DNA of 64,000 bases from JAPLKB01 sp964532465 (GTDB lineage: Bacteria; Desulfobacterota; Syntrophorhabdia; Syntrophorhabdales; Syntrophorhabdaceae), in assembly GCA_964532465.1 (NCBI GenBank), contig CAZHHX010000010.1, positions 32,601 through 96,600 on the forward strand, in the 5' to 3' direction. The position numbers and the translations under genes are program-made. Positions 1 through 7,678 of the stretch are shown in pieces. A model generated the notes under the pieces. That model did not search any database, was not told where the DNA came from, and was given only the letters and a program-made list of their open reading frames with translations. Every line of letters starts with the position of its first letter. The stretch's first letter is position 1.

Positions 1-1
1 A

Positions 2-355
2 ATATACCTTTTCGGTTCTTTCAATACCGATGAAGAATGGCCGGATAGCGATGTAGACATAGCAACACTTCTGCCGCCGGAGGTGTCAAAAAAAGCCGGA
101 TCATTGATGATGAGCAAGCTTTGTTTTGCTCTTGAATCGATTTTTAAAAAAGATGTGGACATTATCAACCTTCGCTGCGTATCCACGGTGTTTCAAAAAG
201 AGATAATATCCGCCGACCGCCGCATATATACCGCCAACCTGTACGCGGCTGAAGAATTCGAGATGCTTACCCTGTCCTATTACCAGAAATTGAATGAGGA
301 ACGAGCCGGAATCATTGAGGGCGCACTGGCAGACGGGAGATTTCACCAAATATGA
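2..355 (+). CDS. mntA: MntA-type nucleotidyltransferase antitoxin (5' end outside window)
   Basis: The N-terminus is cut by the window edge; the frame is open from base 2. The visible start carries the minimal nucleotidyltransferase signature: YLFGS followed by DSDVDIA, i.e. GS then two metal-binding Asp. In MntA-HepT (type VII) modules this enzyme AMPylates the HEPN toxin and so silences it. The gene overlaps the downstream HEPN gene by ATGA, the usual arrangement of this pair. A GTG at 83 is an internal codon, not the start, because the catalytic motif lies upstream of it. Family assignment is firm; the antitoxin role rests on the neighbour. Confidence 0.88.
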   Translation: MYLFGSFNTDEEWPDSDVDIATLLPPEVSKKAGSLMMSKLCFALESIFKKDVDIINLRCVSTVFQKEIISADRRIYTANLYAAEEFEMLTLSYYQKLNEERAGIIEGALADGRFHQI

Positions 356-765
356 ACGATATTGTGCTGAATAAAAAAGAAAGTATAGAACGCTGTATAA
401 AACAGGCACGTCTCTACTACAACATGTCTTCAGATATCCCTTTTGAAGAAGATTACATCAGACAGGATGCTGTAGCCGTTAATCTGTATCGGGCTGTGGA
501 ACAGGTCATTGATCTGGCGAATCATGCAATAAAGAAAAGAAAACTCGGGCTGCCCAAGGAAAGCAGGGAAAGCTTCGACATCCTTGCAAGGGCGAAAGTC
601 ATTTCAGGAGAGCTTGCCGACAAACTGAAAGGAATGGTAGGTTTTCGCAATATCCTTGTCCATGAATATCAGTATGTTGATCTGAAAATTATGGTTGATG
701 TGATAGAGCACCATCTTGAGGATCTGGTTATTTTTACAAATCACGTTATGGAATATATGAAATAA
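352..765 (+). CDS. hepT: HepT-type HEPN domain toxin
   Basis: A 137-aa HEPN (DUF86) protein. The catalytic RX4HXY motif is intact as R99-NILV-H104-E-Y106; in characterised HepT proteins Arg and His form the RNase site and the Tyr is the residue AMPylated by MntA. It overlaps the preceding nucleotidyltransferase by four bases, so translation is probably coupled. All key residues are present, so the toxin looks functional. The stop codon is three bases before a perfect triloop hairpin. Confidence 0.9.
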   Translation: MNDIVLNKKESIERCIKQARLYYNMSSDIPFEEDYIRQDAVAVNLYRAVEQVIDLANHAIKKRKLGLPKESRESFDILARAKVISGELADKLKGMVGFRNILVHEYQYVDLKIMVDVIEHHLEDLVIFTNHVMEYMK

Positions 766-767
766 AT

Positions 768-856
768 TTGTCGCAACTGTTGCGACAATTCCCAATAAAT
801 TTCGCAAACCTAAGCCAGACCTTGATTTACAGTTTTTCAGCAACTGTTGCTGAAAA
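768..856 (+). repeat. 89-bp double-hairpin element (REPIN/PATE-like)
   Basis: Two perfect triloop palindromes bound this short segment: 768-776/780-788 (arms of 9, loop CTG) and 834-843/847-856 (arms of 10, loop CTG). The first is followed by CAATTCCC, the second preceded by CAGTTT. The same left/right layout recurs at 54452-54746. The arms differ in sequence between copies but stay perfectly paired, as expected for a non-autonomous element recognised as a hairpin. It sits directly behind the toxin-antitoxin pair and could also act as a terminator, although no T-run follows. Confidence 0.6.
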
Positions 857-950
857 TGCAATCAGGGAGGCAACCTGTATTCTTAATATCTTCAAAACAG
901 TCCGTACAGTTTTTTGCCGCTATAATCGGAGTAGTACAATTTGATTAAAA

Positions 951-1025
951 TGGTAGGCACACGGGGTCTTGAACCCCGGACCTCTACCGTGTCAAGGTAG
1001 CGCTCTCCCACTGAGCTATGCGCCT
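951..1025 (-). tRNA. tRNA-Val (anticodon GAC)
   Basis: Read on the minus strand the sequence folds into a full cloverleaf: 7-bp acceptor stem starting AGGCGCA with one G-U pair, D arm GCTC/GAGC, anticodon stem CTACC/GGTAG with loop TTGACAC (anticodon GAC, valine), T stem CGGGG/CCCCG with TTCAAGA loop, discriminator A and an encoded CCA at 953-951. No intron. Confidence 0.95.
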
Positions 1026-1088
1026 ACATATGAATGGTTTTATATATCAGCAACTCCATACTGTTGTCAAGTGAAACTTACCGATAAA

Positions 1089-1121
1089 AGCCTGAAGCCG
1101 GGTTTGTCCCGGCTTCAGGCT
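1089..1121 (-). terminator. Rho-independent terminator of clpB
   Basis: Perfect 14-bp GC-rich stem (1089-1102 paired with 1108-1121, 5-base loop) directly after the clpB stop codon. On the minus strand the stem is followed by TTTTATC. Confidence 0.85.
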
Positions 1122-1127
1122 ATATTT

Positions 1128-3710
1128 CTAATTTTTGAATACAACTTCTCCTTTAGTATTCACATCAACGGAAATTTTATCGCCTTCTTTTATTTCGCCT
1201 TTTAAAACCATCATGGCAAGCGCATCCTGCAGTTTCTTCTGGATAAGCCGTTTTAAGGGCCTTGCGCCGTAAATGGGGTCGTATCCTTCTTTTGAAATCA
1301 TGTTTTTCAGCTTATCGGTGAATATGAGCTCAATCTTTCTTTCTTCAACTCTCTTTGCCAGTATGGTGAGTTGTAAACCGGCAATGTGTTTTATGTCTTC
1401 GGCAGAAAGTGACCTGAATATAATAATCTCATCAATCCTGTTGAGAAACTCGGGCTTGAAGTGGAGTTTGATTGCTTCCGACACCTGCTTTCTCATCTCT
1501 TCATAATCTTTGCCGCCGAAATCCGTTATAAACTGACTTCCGATGTTTGATGTCATGATTATTACGGTATTCTTGAAATCCACTGTCCTTCCCTGTCCAT
1601 CGGTGAGCCTGCCGTCATCAAGGACCTGCAAGAGCACATTGAATACTTCGGGATGTGCCTTTTCCACTTCATCCATGAGGATAATAGAATATGGTCTTCT
1701 CCTTACGGCTTCTGTGAGGTAGCCGCCTTCCTCGTATCCTACATATCCGGGGGGCGCGCCTATCAGCCTTGATACGGAATGCTTTTCCATAAATTCGCTC
1801 ATATCGATTCTCACAATTGCCTGTTCATCATCGAATAGGAATTCCGCAAGCGCCTTTGCAAGTTCTGTCTTGCCGACTCCGGTTGGTCCCAGAAACAGAA
1901 AGGAGCCAAGGGGCCTGTTCGGGTCCTGAAGACCGGCGCGAGCCCTTCTGATTGTGCTGGAGACCGCGTCCACAGCTTCGTGCTGGCCGATAACCCTCTT
2001 ATGTATCCTGTCCTCCATGTTGACAAGTTTTTCCATGTCGCCTTCAAGCATCTTTGAAACAGGTATGCCTGTCCACTTTGAGACAACTCTTGCGATATCC
2101 TCCTCGTCAACCTCTTCCTTGAGCATCTTATTGCCCTTCTGAAATTCCGCAAGTTCTTTATTTTTTTCTTTCTGTTCCGCTTCCAATGCTGTAATCATGC
2201 CGTACCTGATTTCCGCGACCCTGCCGAAGTCTCCCCTGCGCTCCGCTTCTTCAGCCTCGGTCTTTGCTCTGTCGATCTTTTCCTTTGTCTCTCCTATGGC
2301 TTTTATCAGTTCTTTTTCCCTTCCCCAGTGCTTTCTTTTTTCACCGGCATCTGTCTTTAATTCAAGCAAGTCTTCTTCAAGTTTCTTTTTCCGTTCTTTT
2401 GAGGCTTCGTCTTTTTCCTTTTTTAATGCTTCAATCTCTATCTGAACCTGGATAATCTTTCTTTCTATCTCGTCAATCTCCGTAGGCACACTGTCAATCT
2501 CCATTCTTAATCTGGAAGACGCTTCATCAATTAGGTCAATGGCCTTGTCAGGCAGAAATCTGTCCGTTATGTACCGATGTGAAAGTGTTGCCGCGGCAAT
2601 CAATGCCGAATCCTTTATCCTCACGCCGTGATGAAGCTCGTATTTCTCCTTTAATCCCCGCAATATTGCTATAGTTTCTTCAATAGAGGGTTCTCCCACA
2701 AAAACAGGCTGGAACCTTCTTTCAAGAGCGGCATCCTTTTCGATATATTTTCTGTATTCATCAAGTGTTGTGGCCCCGATACAACGCAGTTCCCCCCTTG
2801 CAAGGGCGGGCTTCAGCATGTTTGACGCGTCTATCGCTCCCTGGGCATTGCCTGCTCCGACAATAGTGTGGAGTTCATCTATAAAAAGGATTATTGTGCC
2901 GGCAGCTTCATCAATCTCTTTCAAGACAGCCTTGAGCCTGTCCTCAAATTCACCCCTGAATTTTGCTCCTGCCAGCATGGCCCCGAGGTCAAGGGAAAGC
3001 ACTTTTTTGTTTTTTAATGTTTCCGGTATGTCGCCGCTTATAATCCTCTGGGCCAATCCTTCAACAATGGCAGTTTTCCCGACTCCCGGCTCGCCGATAA
3101 CGACAGGATTGTTCTTTGTTCTGCGTGAGAGGACCTGCATTACCCTTCTTACCTCTTCATCTCTTCCGATGACAGGGTCAAGCTTGCCTTTTCTTGCCTC
3201 TTCCGTTAAATCCCTGCAATATCTTTGCAAGGACTGGTATTTCTCTTCCGGCGACTGGTCTGTTACCCTCTGAGAACCTCTCATATCTTTCAGTACGGCA
3301 TAAATCTTGTCTTTTGTAACGCCGTAGCTCTTGAGTATTTGTGAGGCAGACCCCTCTTGAACCTCTGTGATCCCGATAAGCAGATGTTCAACGCTTACAT
3401 AATCATCTTTCAAACGTTCTGCTTCATCAAATGCCGTGTCTATTGCCTGCTTAAGATTCGGCGATATATAGACCTGCACAGCGCCTTCTACGTGAGGAAG
3501 TTTCTTCAATGCTTTTTCTATGTCGTTTATAATGTAGCTTGTGTTTGCACCCAGCTTATCGAGCATCGGTTTTACAACACCTTCTTTTTGAGATATAAGG
3601 CTGTACAGAAGGTGTTCGTTTTCAATCATTTGATTTCTGTTTTTCTCTGCTCTTTTCTGAGCGTCAGCAATAGCTTCCTGGGCTTTTATTGTTAACTTGT
3701 CAAAGTTCAT
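1128..3710 (-). CDS. clpB: ClpB protein disaggregase
   Basis: 860 aa, matching the usual ~857 aa of ClpB, so complete. Domains in order: Clp_N double repeat (starts MNFDKLTIKAQEAI), first AAA+ module with Walker A GEPGVGKTA and Walker B ILFIDELH, the long coiled-coil middle domain rich in E/K (about residues 400-530), second AAA+ module with Walker A GPTGVGKTE, then the ClpB D2-small domain. It solubilises aggregated proteins with DnaK. The middle domain distinguishes it from ClpA/ClpC. Shine-Dalgarno AGGTG lies 5 bases before ATG. It is transcribed alone with its own terminator. A sigma-70-like promoter is visible; I did not find a clear heat-shock sigma box. Confidence 0.97.
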   Translation of the reverse strand: MNFDKLTIKAQEAIADAQKRAEKNRNQMIENEHLLYSLISQKEGVVKPMLDKLGANTSYIINDIEKALKKLPHVEGAVQVYISPNLKQAIDTAFDEAERLKDDYVSVEHLLIGITEVQEGSASQILKSYGVTKDKIYAVLKDMRGSQRVTDQSPEEKYQSLQRYCRDLTEEARKGKLDPVIGRDEEVRRVMQVLSRRTKNNPVVIGEPGVGKTAIVEGLAQRIISGDIPETLKNKKVLSLDLGAMLAGAKFRGEFEDRLKAVLKEIDEAAGTIILFIDELHTIVGAGNAQGAIDASNMLKPALARGELRCIGATTLDEYRKYIEKDAALERRFQPVFVGEPSIEETIAILRGLKEKYELHHGVRIKDSALIAAATLSHRYITDRFLPDKAIDLIDEASSRLRMEIDSVPTEIDEIERKIIQVQIEIEALKKEKDEASKERKKKLEEDLLELKTDAGEKRKHWGREKELIKAIGETKEKIDRAKTEAEEAERRGDFGRVAEIRYGMITALEAEQKEKNKELAEFQKGNKMLKEEVDEEDIARVVSKWTGIPVSKMLEGDMEKLVNMEDRIHKRVIGQHEAVDAVSSTIRRARAGLQDPNRPLGSFLFLGPTGVGKTELAKALAEFLFDDEQAIVRIDMSEFMEKHSVSRLIGAPPGYVGYEEGGYLTEAVRRRPYSIILMDEVEKAHPEVFNVLLQVLDDGRLTDGQGRTVDFKNTVIIMTSNIGSQFITDFGGKDYEEMRKQVSEAIKLHFKPEFLNRIDEIIIFRSLSAEDIKHIAGLQLTILAKRVEERKIELIFTDKLKNMISKEGYDPIYGARPLKRLIQKKLQDALAMMVLKGEIKEGDKISVDVNTKGEVVFKN

Positions 3711-3810
3711 GTTTTCACCTCTATTATGAATTTACTTTTTGTTGCCATTTACCGCTTTATTCCTGTAATTTATTTTGTCAGCCGAATGTGGAATGCTGAC
3801 TGATAAAATT

Positions 3811-3838
3811 AATATAATCACCATTTTTATAAAATCAA
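3811..3838 (-). promoter_or_regulatory. Candidate sigma-70 promoter of clpB
   Basis: Minus strand: TTGATT (3838-3833), 16-base spacer, TATATT (3816-3811), about 100 bases upstream of the clpB ATG. Only -35/-10 similarity supports it. Confidence 0.45.
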
Positions 3839-3864
3839 TCGCATACAGCAAAGGCATCTACTCT

Positions 3865-3893
3865 TTGACAACACTACCTCATTGTGTTATCTA
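3865..3893 (+). promoter_or_regulatory. Promoter abutting the start codon of the sulfur-carrier gene
   Basis: Consensus -35 TTGACA at 3865-3870, 17-base spacer, weak -10 TATCTA at 3888-3893. The predicted transcription start falls on or next to the ATG at 3901 and no Shine-Dalgarno precedes that ATG, suggesting a leaderless transcript. Confidence 0.45.
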
Positions 3894-3900
3894 ATAAACG

Positions 3901-4089
3901 ATGAAAGTTGAATGGGAAAACAAAGTATACGAATTTGAAAAACCGATGTTTGTTTCAAAGCTTCTTGAGGAATTTTCCCTCAGCAGGGAAGCTCATCTTG
4001 TTATCGCGAACGGCAGTCTGATGACGGAAGACTGCAAGCTGGGAGCGGACGACAACGTCAAACTTATAAGGGTAATTTCCGGCGGATGA
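3901..4089 (+). CDS. ttuB: MoaD/ThiS-like sulfur carrier protein (TtuB-like)
   Basis: A 62-aa beta-grasp ubiquitin-like protein ending in the diagnostic Gly-Gly (VISGG), the C-terminus that is adenylated and thiocarboxylated. It overlaps the next gene by ATGA. That gene is a TtuA-type tRNA 2-thiolase, so this protein most likely delivers sulfur for 2-thiolation of U54 in tRNA rather than for thiamine or molybdopterin synthesis. No activating E1-like enzyme is visible in the window. Symbol given by context; a ThiS role cannot be excluded from sequence alone. Confidence 0.8.
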   Translation: MKVEWENKVYEFEKPMFVSKLLEEFSLSREAHLVIANGSLMTEDCKLGADDNVKLIRVISGG

Positions 4090-5165
4090 AATGCAGGGTA
4101 TGCGGTAAACCGGCAAACATCAGCTTAAGCGCTTATCACACTGCCTTGTGCGCGGAGGATTTTACTGCTTTTATAGAAAAAAGGGTTTTAACAACAATCA
4201 ACAAATATTCCCTGATAAAAGACAGAGACACTCCGGTAGTTGCAGTATCAGGCGGAAAAGACAGTCTTGCCCTCTGGCATATTATGAATAAACTCGGATT
4301 CCCTGCTGACGGCATTTACATTGATCTCGGCATTGAGAATTATTCCGACAGATCCCTTTTAAAAATAAAAAAAATGGCTAATGACTTAAAAAGAAAGGTC
4401 TTTGTTTTCCATTTCCGGGATATGTTCGGAAAGGGTATTGAAGAATTGGCGAAGACGTTAAGAAGAGTGCCTTGCTCTGCTTGCGGCATGGTAAAACGGT
4501 ATGTTATGAATAAGGTATGCATGGATTACGGCTATTCTGTTCTCATGACGGGCCACAATCTTGACGATGAAGCATCCGCCCTGCTGGGAAATGTCCTCTA
4601 CTGGAAGGACGAATATTTGTGGAAAAAAGATGTTTTACTGGAGGGCAGGGAAGGGCGCTTATCCAGTAAGGCAAAGCCGTTATTTTTATGTTCGGAGCGG
4701 GAGATGGCAGCTTATGCGATTATAAACGGGATAGACTATATATATGAAGAATGCCCCTTTTCAACTGGCGCCAAGTCTTTGCTGTATAAAGGAATCCTTA
4801 ATAAGATAGAGGAGTTGTCACCGGCGACGAAGATAGGTTTTATTAAGGGCTATCTGAGAATGACCAAAAGGATTAAGTCCATTGACCGGAATATAAACAA
4901 CAGGCAAGGTCCCGTTGATGGGCCAGGGGAAGACGATGCAGCAGATGCTCAACTTTTCCCTGAAAGCCAAACACTTGAGGATTCGGCTCATGATGATATA
5001 AAAAGGGGCAGAGAGGATAGCCAATGTACAGTTTGCGGATATCCTGCCTACGGGGACAAATGCAGCATGTGCAGAATAATGGAAAAAATGGGAATAGAGG
5101 GCCCCGTTTATTTTGAAGAGTATGATTCCTGCAACCTTGACAGTGATGAGAGGATAATGACATAA
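4086..5165 (+). CDS. ttuA: TtuA-type tRNA 2-thiolation enzyme
   Basis: 359 aa. Order of features: N-terminal zinc ribbon (C3, C6, H18, C22), PP-loop ATP pyrophosphatase motif SGGKDS near residue 56, cluster ligands C130 and C133 (PCSACG) plus C223 (EECPFS), and a C-terminal zinc ribbon (CTVCG ... CSMC). The three cluster Cys match almost exactly the [4Fe-4S] ligands of Thermus TtuA (C130, C133, C222). It would transfer sulfur from the thiocarboxylated carrier encoded just upstream to tRNA uridine. A low-complexity acidic linker (about residues 275-310) separates the core from the last ribbon. Confidence 0.88.
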   Translation: MKCRVCGKPANISLSAYHTALCAEDFTAFIEKRVLTTINKYSLIKDRDTPVVAVSGGKDSLALWHIMNKLGFPADGIYIDLGIENYSDRSLLKIKKMANDLKRKVFVFHFRDMFGKGIEELAKTLRRVPCSACGMVKRYVMNKVCMDYGYSVLMTGHNLDDEASALLGNVLYWKDEYLWKKDVLLEGREGRLSSKAKPLFLCSEREMAAYAIINGIDYIYEECPFSTGAKSLLYKGILNKIEELSPATKIGFIKGYLRMTKRIKSIDRNINNRQGPVDGPGEDDAADAQLFPESQTLEDSAHDDIKRGREDSQCTVCGYPAYGDKCSMCRIMEKMGIEGPVYFEEYDSCNLDSDERIMT

Positions 5166-5172
5166 GATAAAT

Positions 5173-6537
5173 ATGGGAACGCTGGATGGTTTTTCAAATC
5201 TGATATTTAACGTCTATGAGGCATTTACAGTAGCATTGTTTGTGAAAAACAATGAAAGTCTGGAATGTCTTTCATCAATATCATTTGCTAACAGTTTTGA
5301 CAAAAACAAAGATGTACTCATCGAAGGGACCCTGCCGGGGTGGGTAATCAAGCACAATGAGCCGCTTATTATACCCAATTTTGACAAGGACGAGTCTACG
5401 CTCGGATATTACAATTCAGCAGAGGGTATAAAGTCTTTTATGGGATATCCCCTGGAGGGCAAAGGGGTTATTATTGTCGACAGTAAAAAGAAATGGGTCT
5501 TTACCGATAAGGAAAAAAAGATACTCGGCGCCTTTGCTTCCATGATCCATAATGAGATTGAAAAAGATAAAAGAACTCTTGATATGGAGGAAAGGATTGA
5601 AGAATTATCCACAGAAAGAAGAATGTCAAAATTCTTTGGTGAATTGAATTTTTCAAGGATTTCTTTAAATGAATTTCTCAAAGAATGTTTGTATATTTCC
5701 GGAGCTGATTTTTGTTTTATCTGTATTGAAAAGGGCAGAAAGATTTTTTTATACGAGATTGCCGGAATTGATTCAAGCGAATATGTAAAAAAGGAATGTT
5801 CCTCCGGCGCCAGCATTGTTTCAATGGTTATGGATGGCGGGAGAGAACTTCTTCTCCCTCACGGAAGCAGTATTTTCAAGGAAAAACCTTTGTTTTTTAA
5901 TGGAGAGGCTTTAAGAGCAAAACAGTTTTTCGGTTTCCCCTTAGTTACCGATGACATGGCAATAGGCATTGTTGGATATGTCTCCGTTTCAGAGAGAAAT
6001 TTAAATGAGAGATCAATAAGTGTTTTAAGAAATATTTCAACATTACTATCTTTGTACTGTTCTTCTTTGTGGATGAAAGAAAATCTTGAAAGATTAAGAG
6101 ATTTTGAACCGATTACGGATTCCATTCAATTCCCGGTTTTTCTTGAAATTCTGGAAAATATGATAAAAAAAGGGAACAAATTTTCCCTGTTATCTGTTAA
6201 GCTAAAAAACGTATATTTATATAATAAACGTATGGGTTTGGGTTATACTAATAAACTCTTGAAGAAAGTTTCTCAGATTATCAGGTATTGTGTTGGAGGC
6301 CAAGCATTTATTGCAAGAGAGGGCGGCGGTCATTTTTATGTGTTATTAAGAAGCGATGAGAAGGTGGATTTAAAAAATATTATGAGGATTCTGGACTATA
6401 CGATTAATAAAAGTGTTGCAGAAGAAAACATCTCGGATATTTCAGGCGGCGTGGAAACAGGAATGGCAAGGTTCCCCGAAGACGGCATAGTAAGTTTCTG
6501 GGGCCTTCTCAATAGAGCTGCAGGAAGAAAGGATTAG
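5173..6537 (+). CDS. GAF-domain protein with degenerate GGDEF domain
   Basis: 454 aa, soluble. Residues ~1-135 and ~165-300 look like two GAF-type sensory domains joined by a charged helix. The C-terminal ~140 residues have the fold pattern of a GGDEF domain, but the catalytic loop reads GGGHF where GGDEF is expected, so cyclic-di-GMP synthesis is unlikely. It starts seven bases after ttuA and ends 20 bases before mreB, so it may be co-transcribed with both. A scaffold or sensor role linked to cell-shape control is possible but is inference from position only. Confidence 0.65.
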   Translation: MGTLDGFSNLIFNVYEAFTVALFVKNNESLECLSSISFANSFDKNKDVLIEGTLPGWVIKHNEPLIIPNFDKDESTLGYYNSAEGIKSFMGYPLEGKGVIIVDSKKKWVFTDKEKKILGAFASMIHNEIEKDKRTLDMEERIEELSTERRMSKFFGELNFSRISLNEFLKECLYISGADFCFICIEKGRKIFLYEIAGIDSSEYVKKECSSGASIVSMVMDGGRELLLPHGSSIFKEKPLFFNGEALRAKQFFGFPLVTDDMAIGIVGYVSVSERNLNERSISVLRNISTLLSLYCSSLWMKENLERLRDFEPITDSIQFPVFLEILENMIKKGNKFSLLSVKLKNVYLYNKRMGLGYTNKLLKKVSQIIRYCVGGQAFIAREGGGHFYVLLRSDEKVDLKNIMRILDYTINKSVAEENISDISGGVETGMARFPEDGIVSFWGLLNRAAGRKD

Positions 6538-6557
6538 TCACATAAAAAGGAGGGGGC

Positions 6558-7592
6558 ATGATTGAGTATTTTAGTAAATTATTTGGTTTATTCTCCACGC
6601 ATTTAGCAATGGATCTCGGTACGGCAAATACCCTCATTTATTTGAAAGACGAAGGTATTGTGCTTAATGAACCCTCGGTTGTGGCAATTGACAATGTTAA
6701 CGGAAAGGTCATTGCTGTGGGCGCTGATGCTAAGGAATATATTGGAAGAACACCCCCGAATATCAGTGCGATAAGGCCTTTGAAAGATGGAGTAATTGCT
6801 GATTTTGATGTTACAAAGGCTATGATAAAATATTTTCTCATGGTTGTAAGAAAGGACAGAAAGATTTCAAAACCTAAGATGGTGGTTGGAGTTCCTTCGG
6901 GGATTACACAGGTGGAGAAGAAAGCGGTGGTAGACGCCTGTTTTCAGGTTGGAATAAGGGACGTTTATCTCATAGAGGAGCCTATGGCTGCTGCAATCGG
7001 TTCGGAATTGCCTATTGAGAAACCAAGAGGAAATATGGTTGTTGACATAGGAGGAGGAACAACAGAGGTGGCTATTATAAGCCTTTCTGCCACAGCTTAC
7101 AGCGAATCTCTGAGGGTTGCCGGGGACGAACTCGATGAATCGATTGTAAGGTATCTGCAGAAAAAGCACCAGTTGTCTATTGGTTTAATTGCCGCTGAAA
7201 AGATTAAAAAGGAGGCAGCTTCTATATATCCGATGAATTACAGAAATATTCCCTTGAGTATTGTAGGCAAAGACATGATGACCGGAATACCGAAAAGTTT
7301 AAAAATATCAGAGGAGGAAGTAAGGGAAGCAATCGAAGAACCCGTGTTTGCGATTATTGATGCAATAAGGAGGGCTCTGGAAAAATTGCCGCCCGAATTT
7401 GTTTCTGATTTAAACGAGTCAGGGATGATATTAACAGGCGGAGGGGCCTTATTGAAAGGGCTTGACCAGAGGATTGAGACGGATACCGGGATAAAGGTAA
7501 AGGTCAATGATGAACCGTTGCTGTCCGTTGTTCTGGGTGCAGGACAAGCTTTGGAGGATATGAAACGATACAAAAGGGTTTTTATAAATTGA
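6558..7592 (+). CDS. mreB: Rod shape-determining protein MreB
   Basis: 344 aa, full length. Actin-fold phosphate-1 motif MDLGTANTLIY near the N-terminus, phosphate-2 VVDIGGGTTEVA and adenosine motif GMILTGGGALLKG. It polymerises under the inner membrane and guides peptidoglycan synthesis. Strong Shine-Dalgarno AAGGAGGGGG just before ATG. mreC and mreD do not follow; the next gene is on the opposite strand, so this mreB is separated from the usual mre operon. Confidence 0.96.
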   Translation: MIEYFSKLFGLFSTHLAMDLGTANTLIYLKDEGIVLNEPSVVAIDNVNGKVIAVGADAKEYIGRTPPNISAIRPLKDGVIADFDVTKAMIKYFLMVVRKDRKISKPKMVVGVPSGITQVEKKAVVDACFQVGIRDVYLIEEPMAAAIGSELPIEKPRGNMVVDIGGGTTEVAIISLSATAYSESLRVAGDELDESIVRYLQKKHQLSIGLIAAEKIKKEAASIYPMNYRNIPLSIVGKDMMTGIPKSLKISEEEVREAIEEPVFAIIDAIRRALEKLPPEFVSDLNESGMILTGGGALLKGLDQRIETDTGIKVKVNDEPLLSVVLGAGQALEDMKRYKRVFIN

Positions 7593-7678
7593 CCGGAAAC
7601 CGGCTGAAAGCCGGTGGTTCCATGCAGAGAAAACATAAATTAAATAAGGAATGACCGCGGAATAACATCAGGTTGCTG

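Noticed and set aside
2770..3273. 167-codon plus-strand frame inside clpB
   Set aside because: Antisense shadow of the highly conserved first ATPase domain of ClpB.
3721..3900. Sigma-32 (RpoH) promoter for clpB
   Set aside because: I looked for CTTGAA and CCCCAT-type boxes on the minus strand and found none with suitable spacing.
7599..7615. Hairpin ACCGGCT/AGCCGGT after mreB as terminator
   Set aside because: Only 7 bp and not followed by a T-run.
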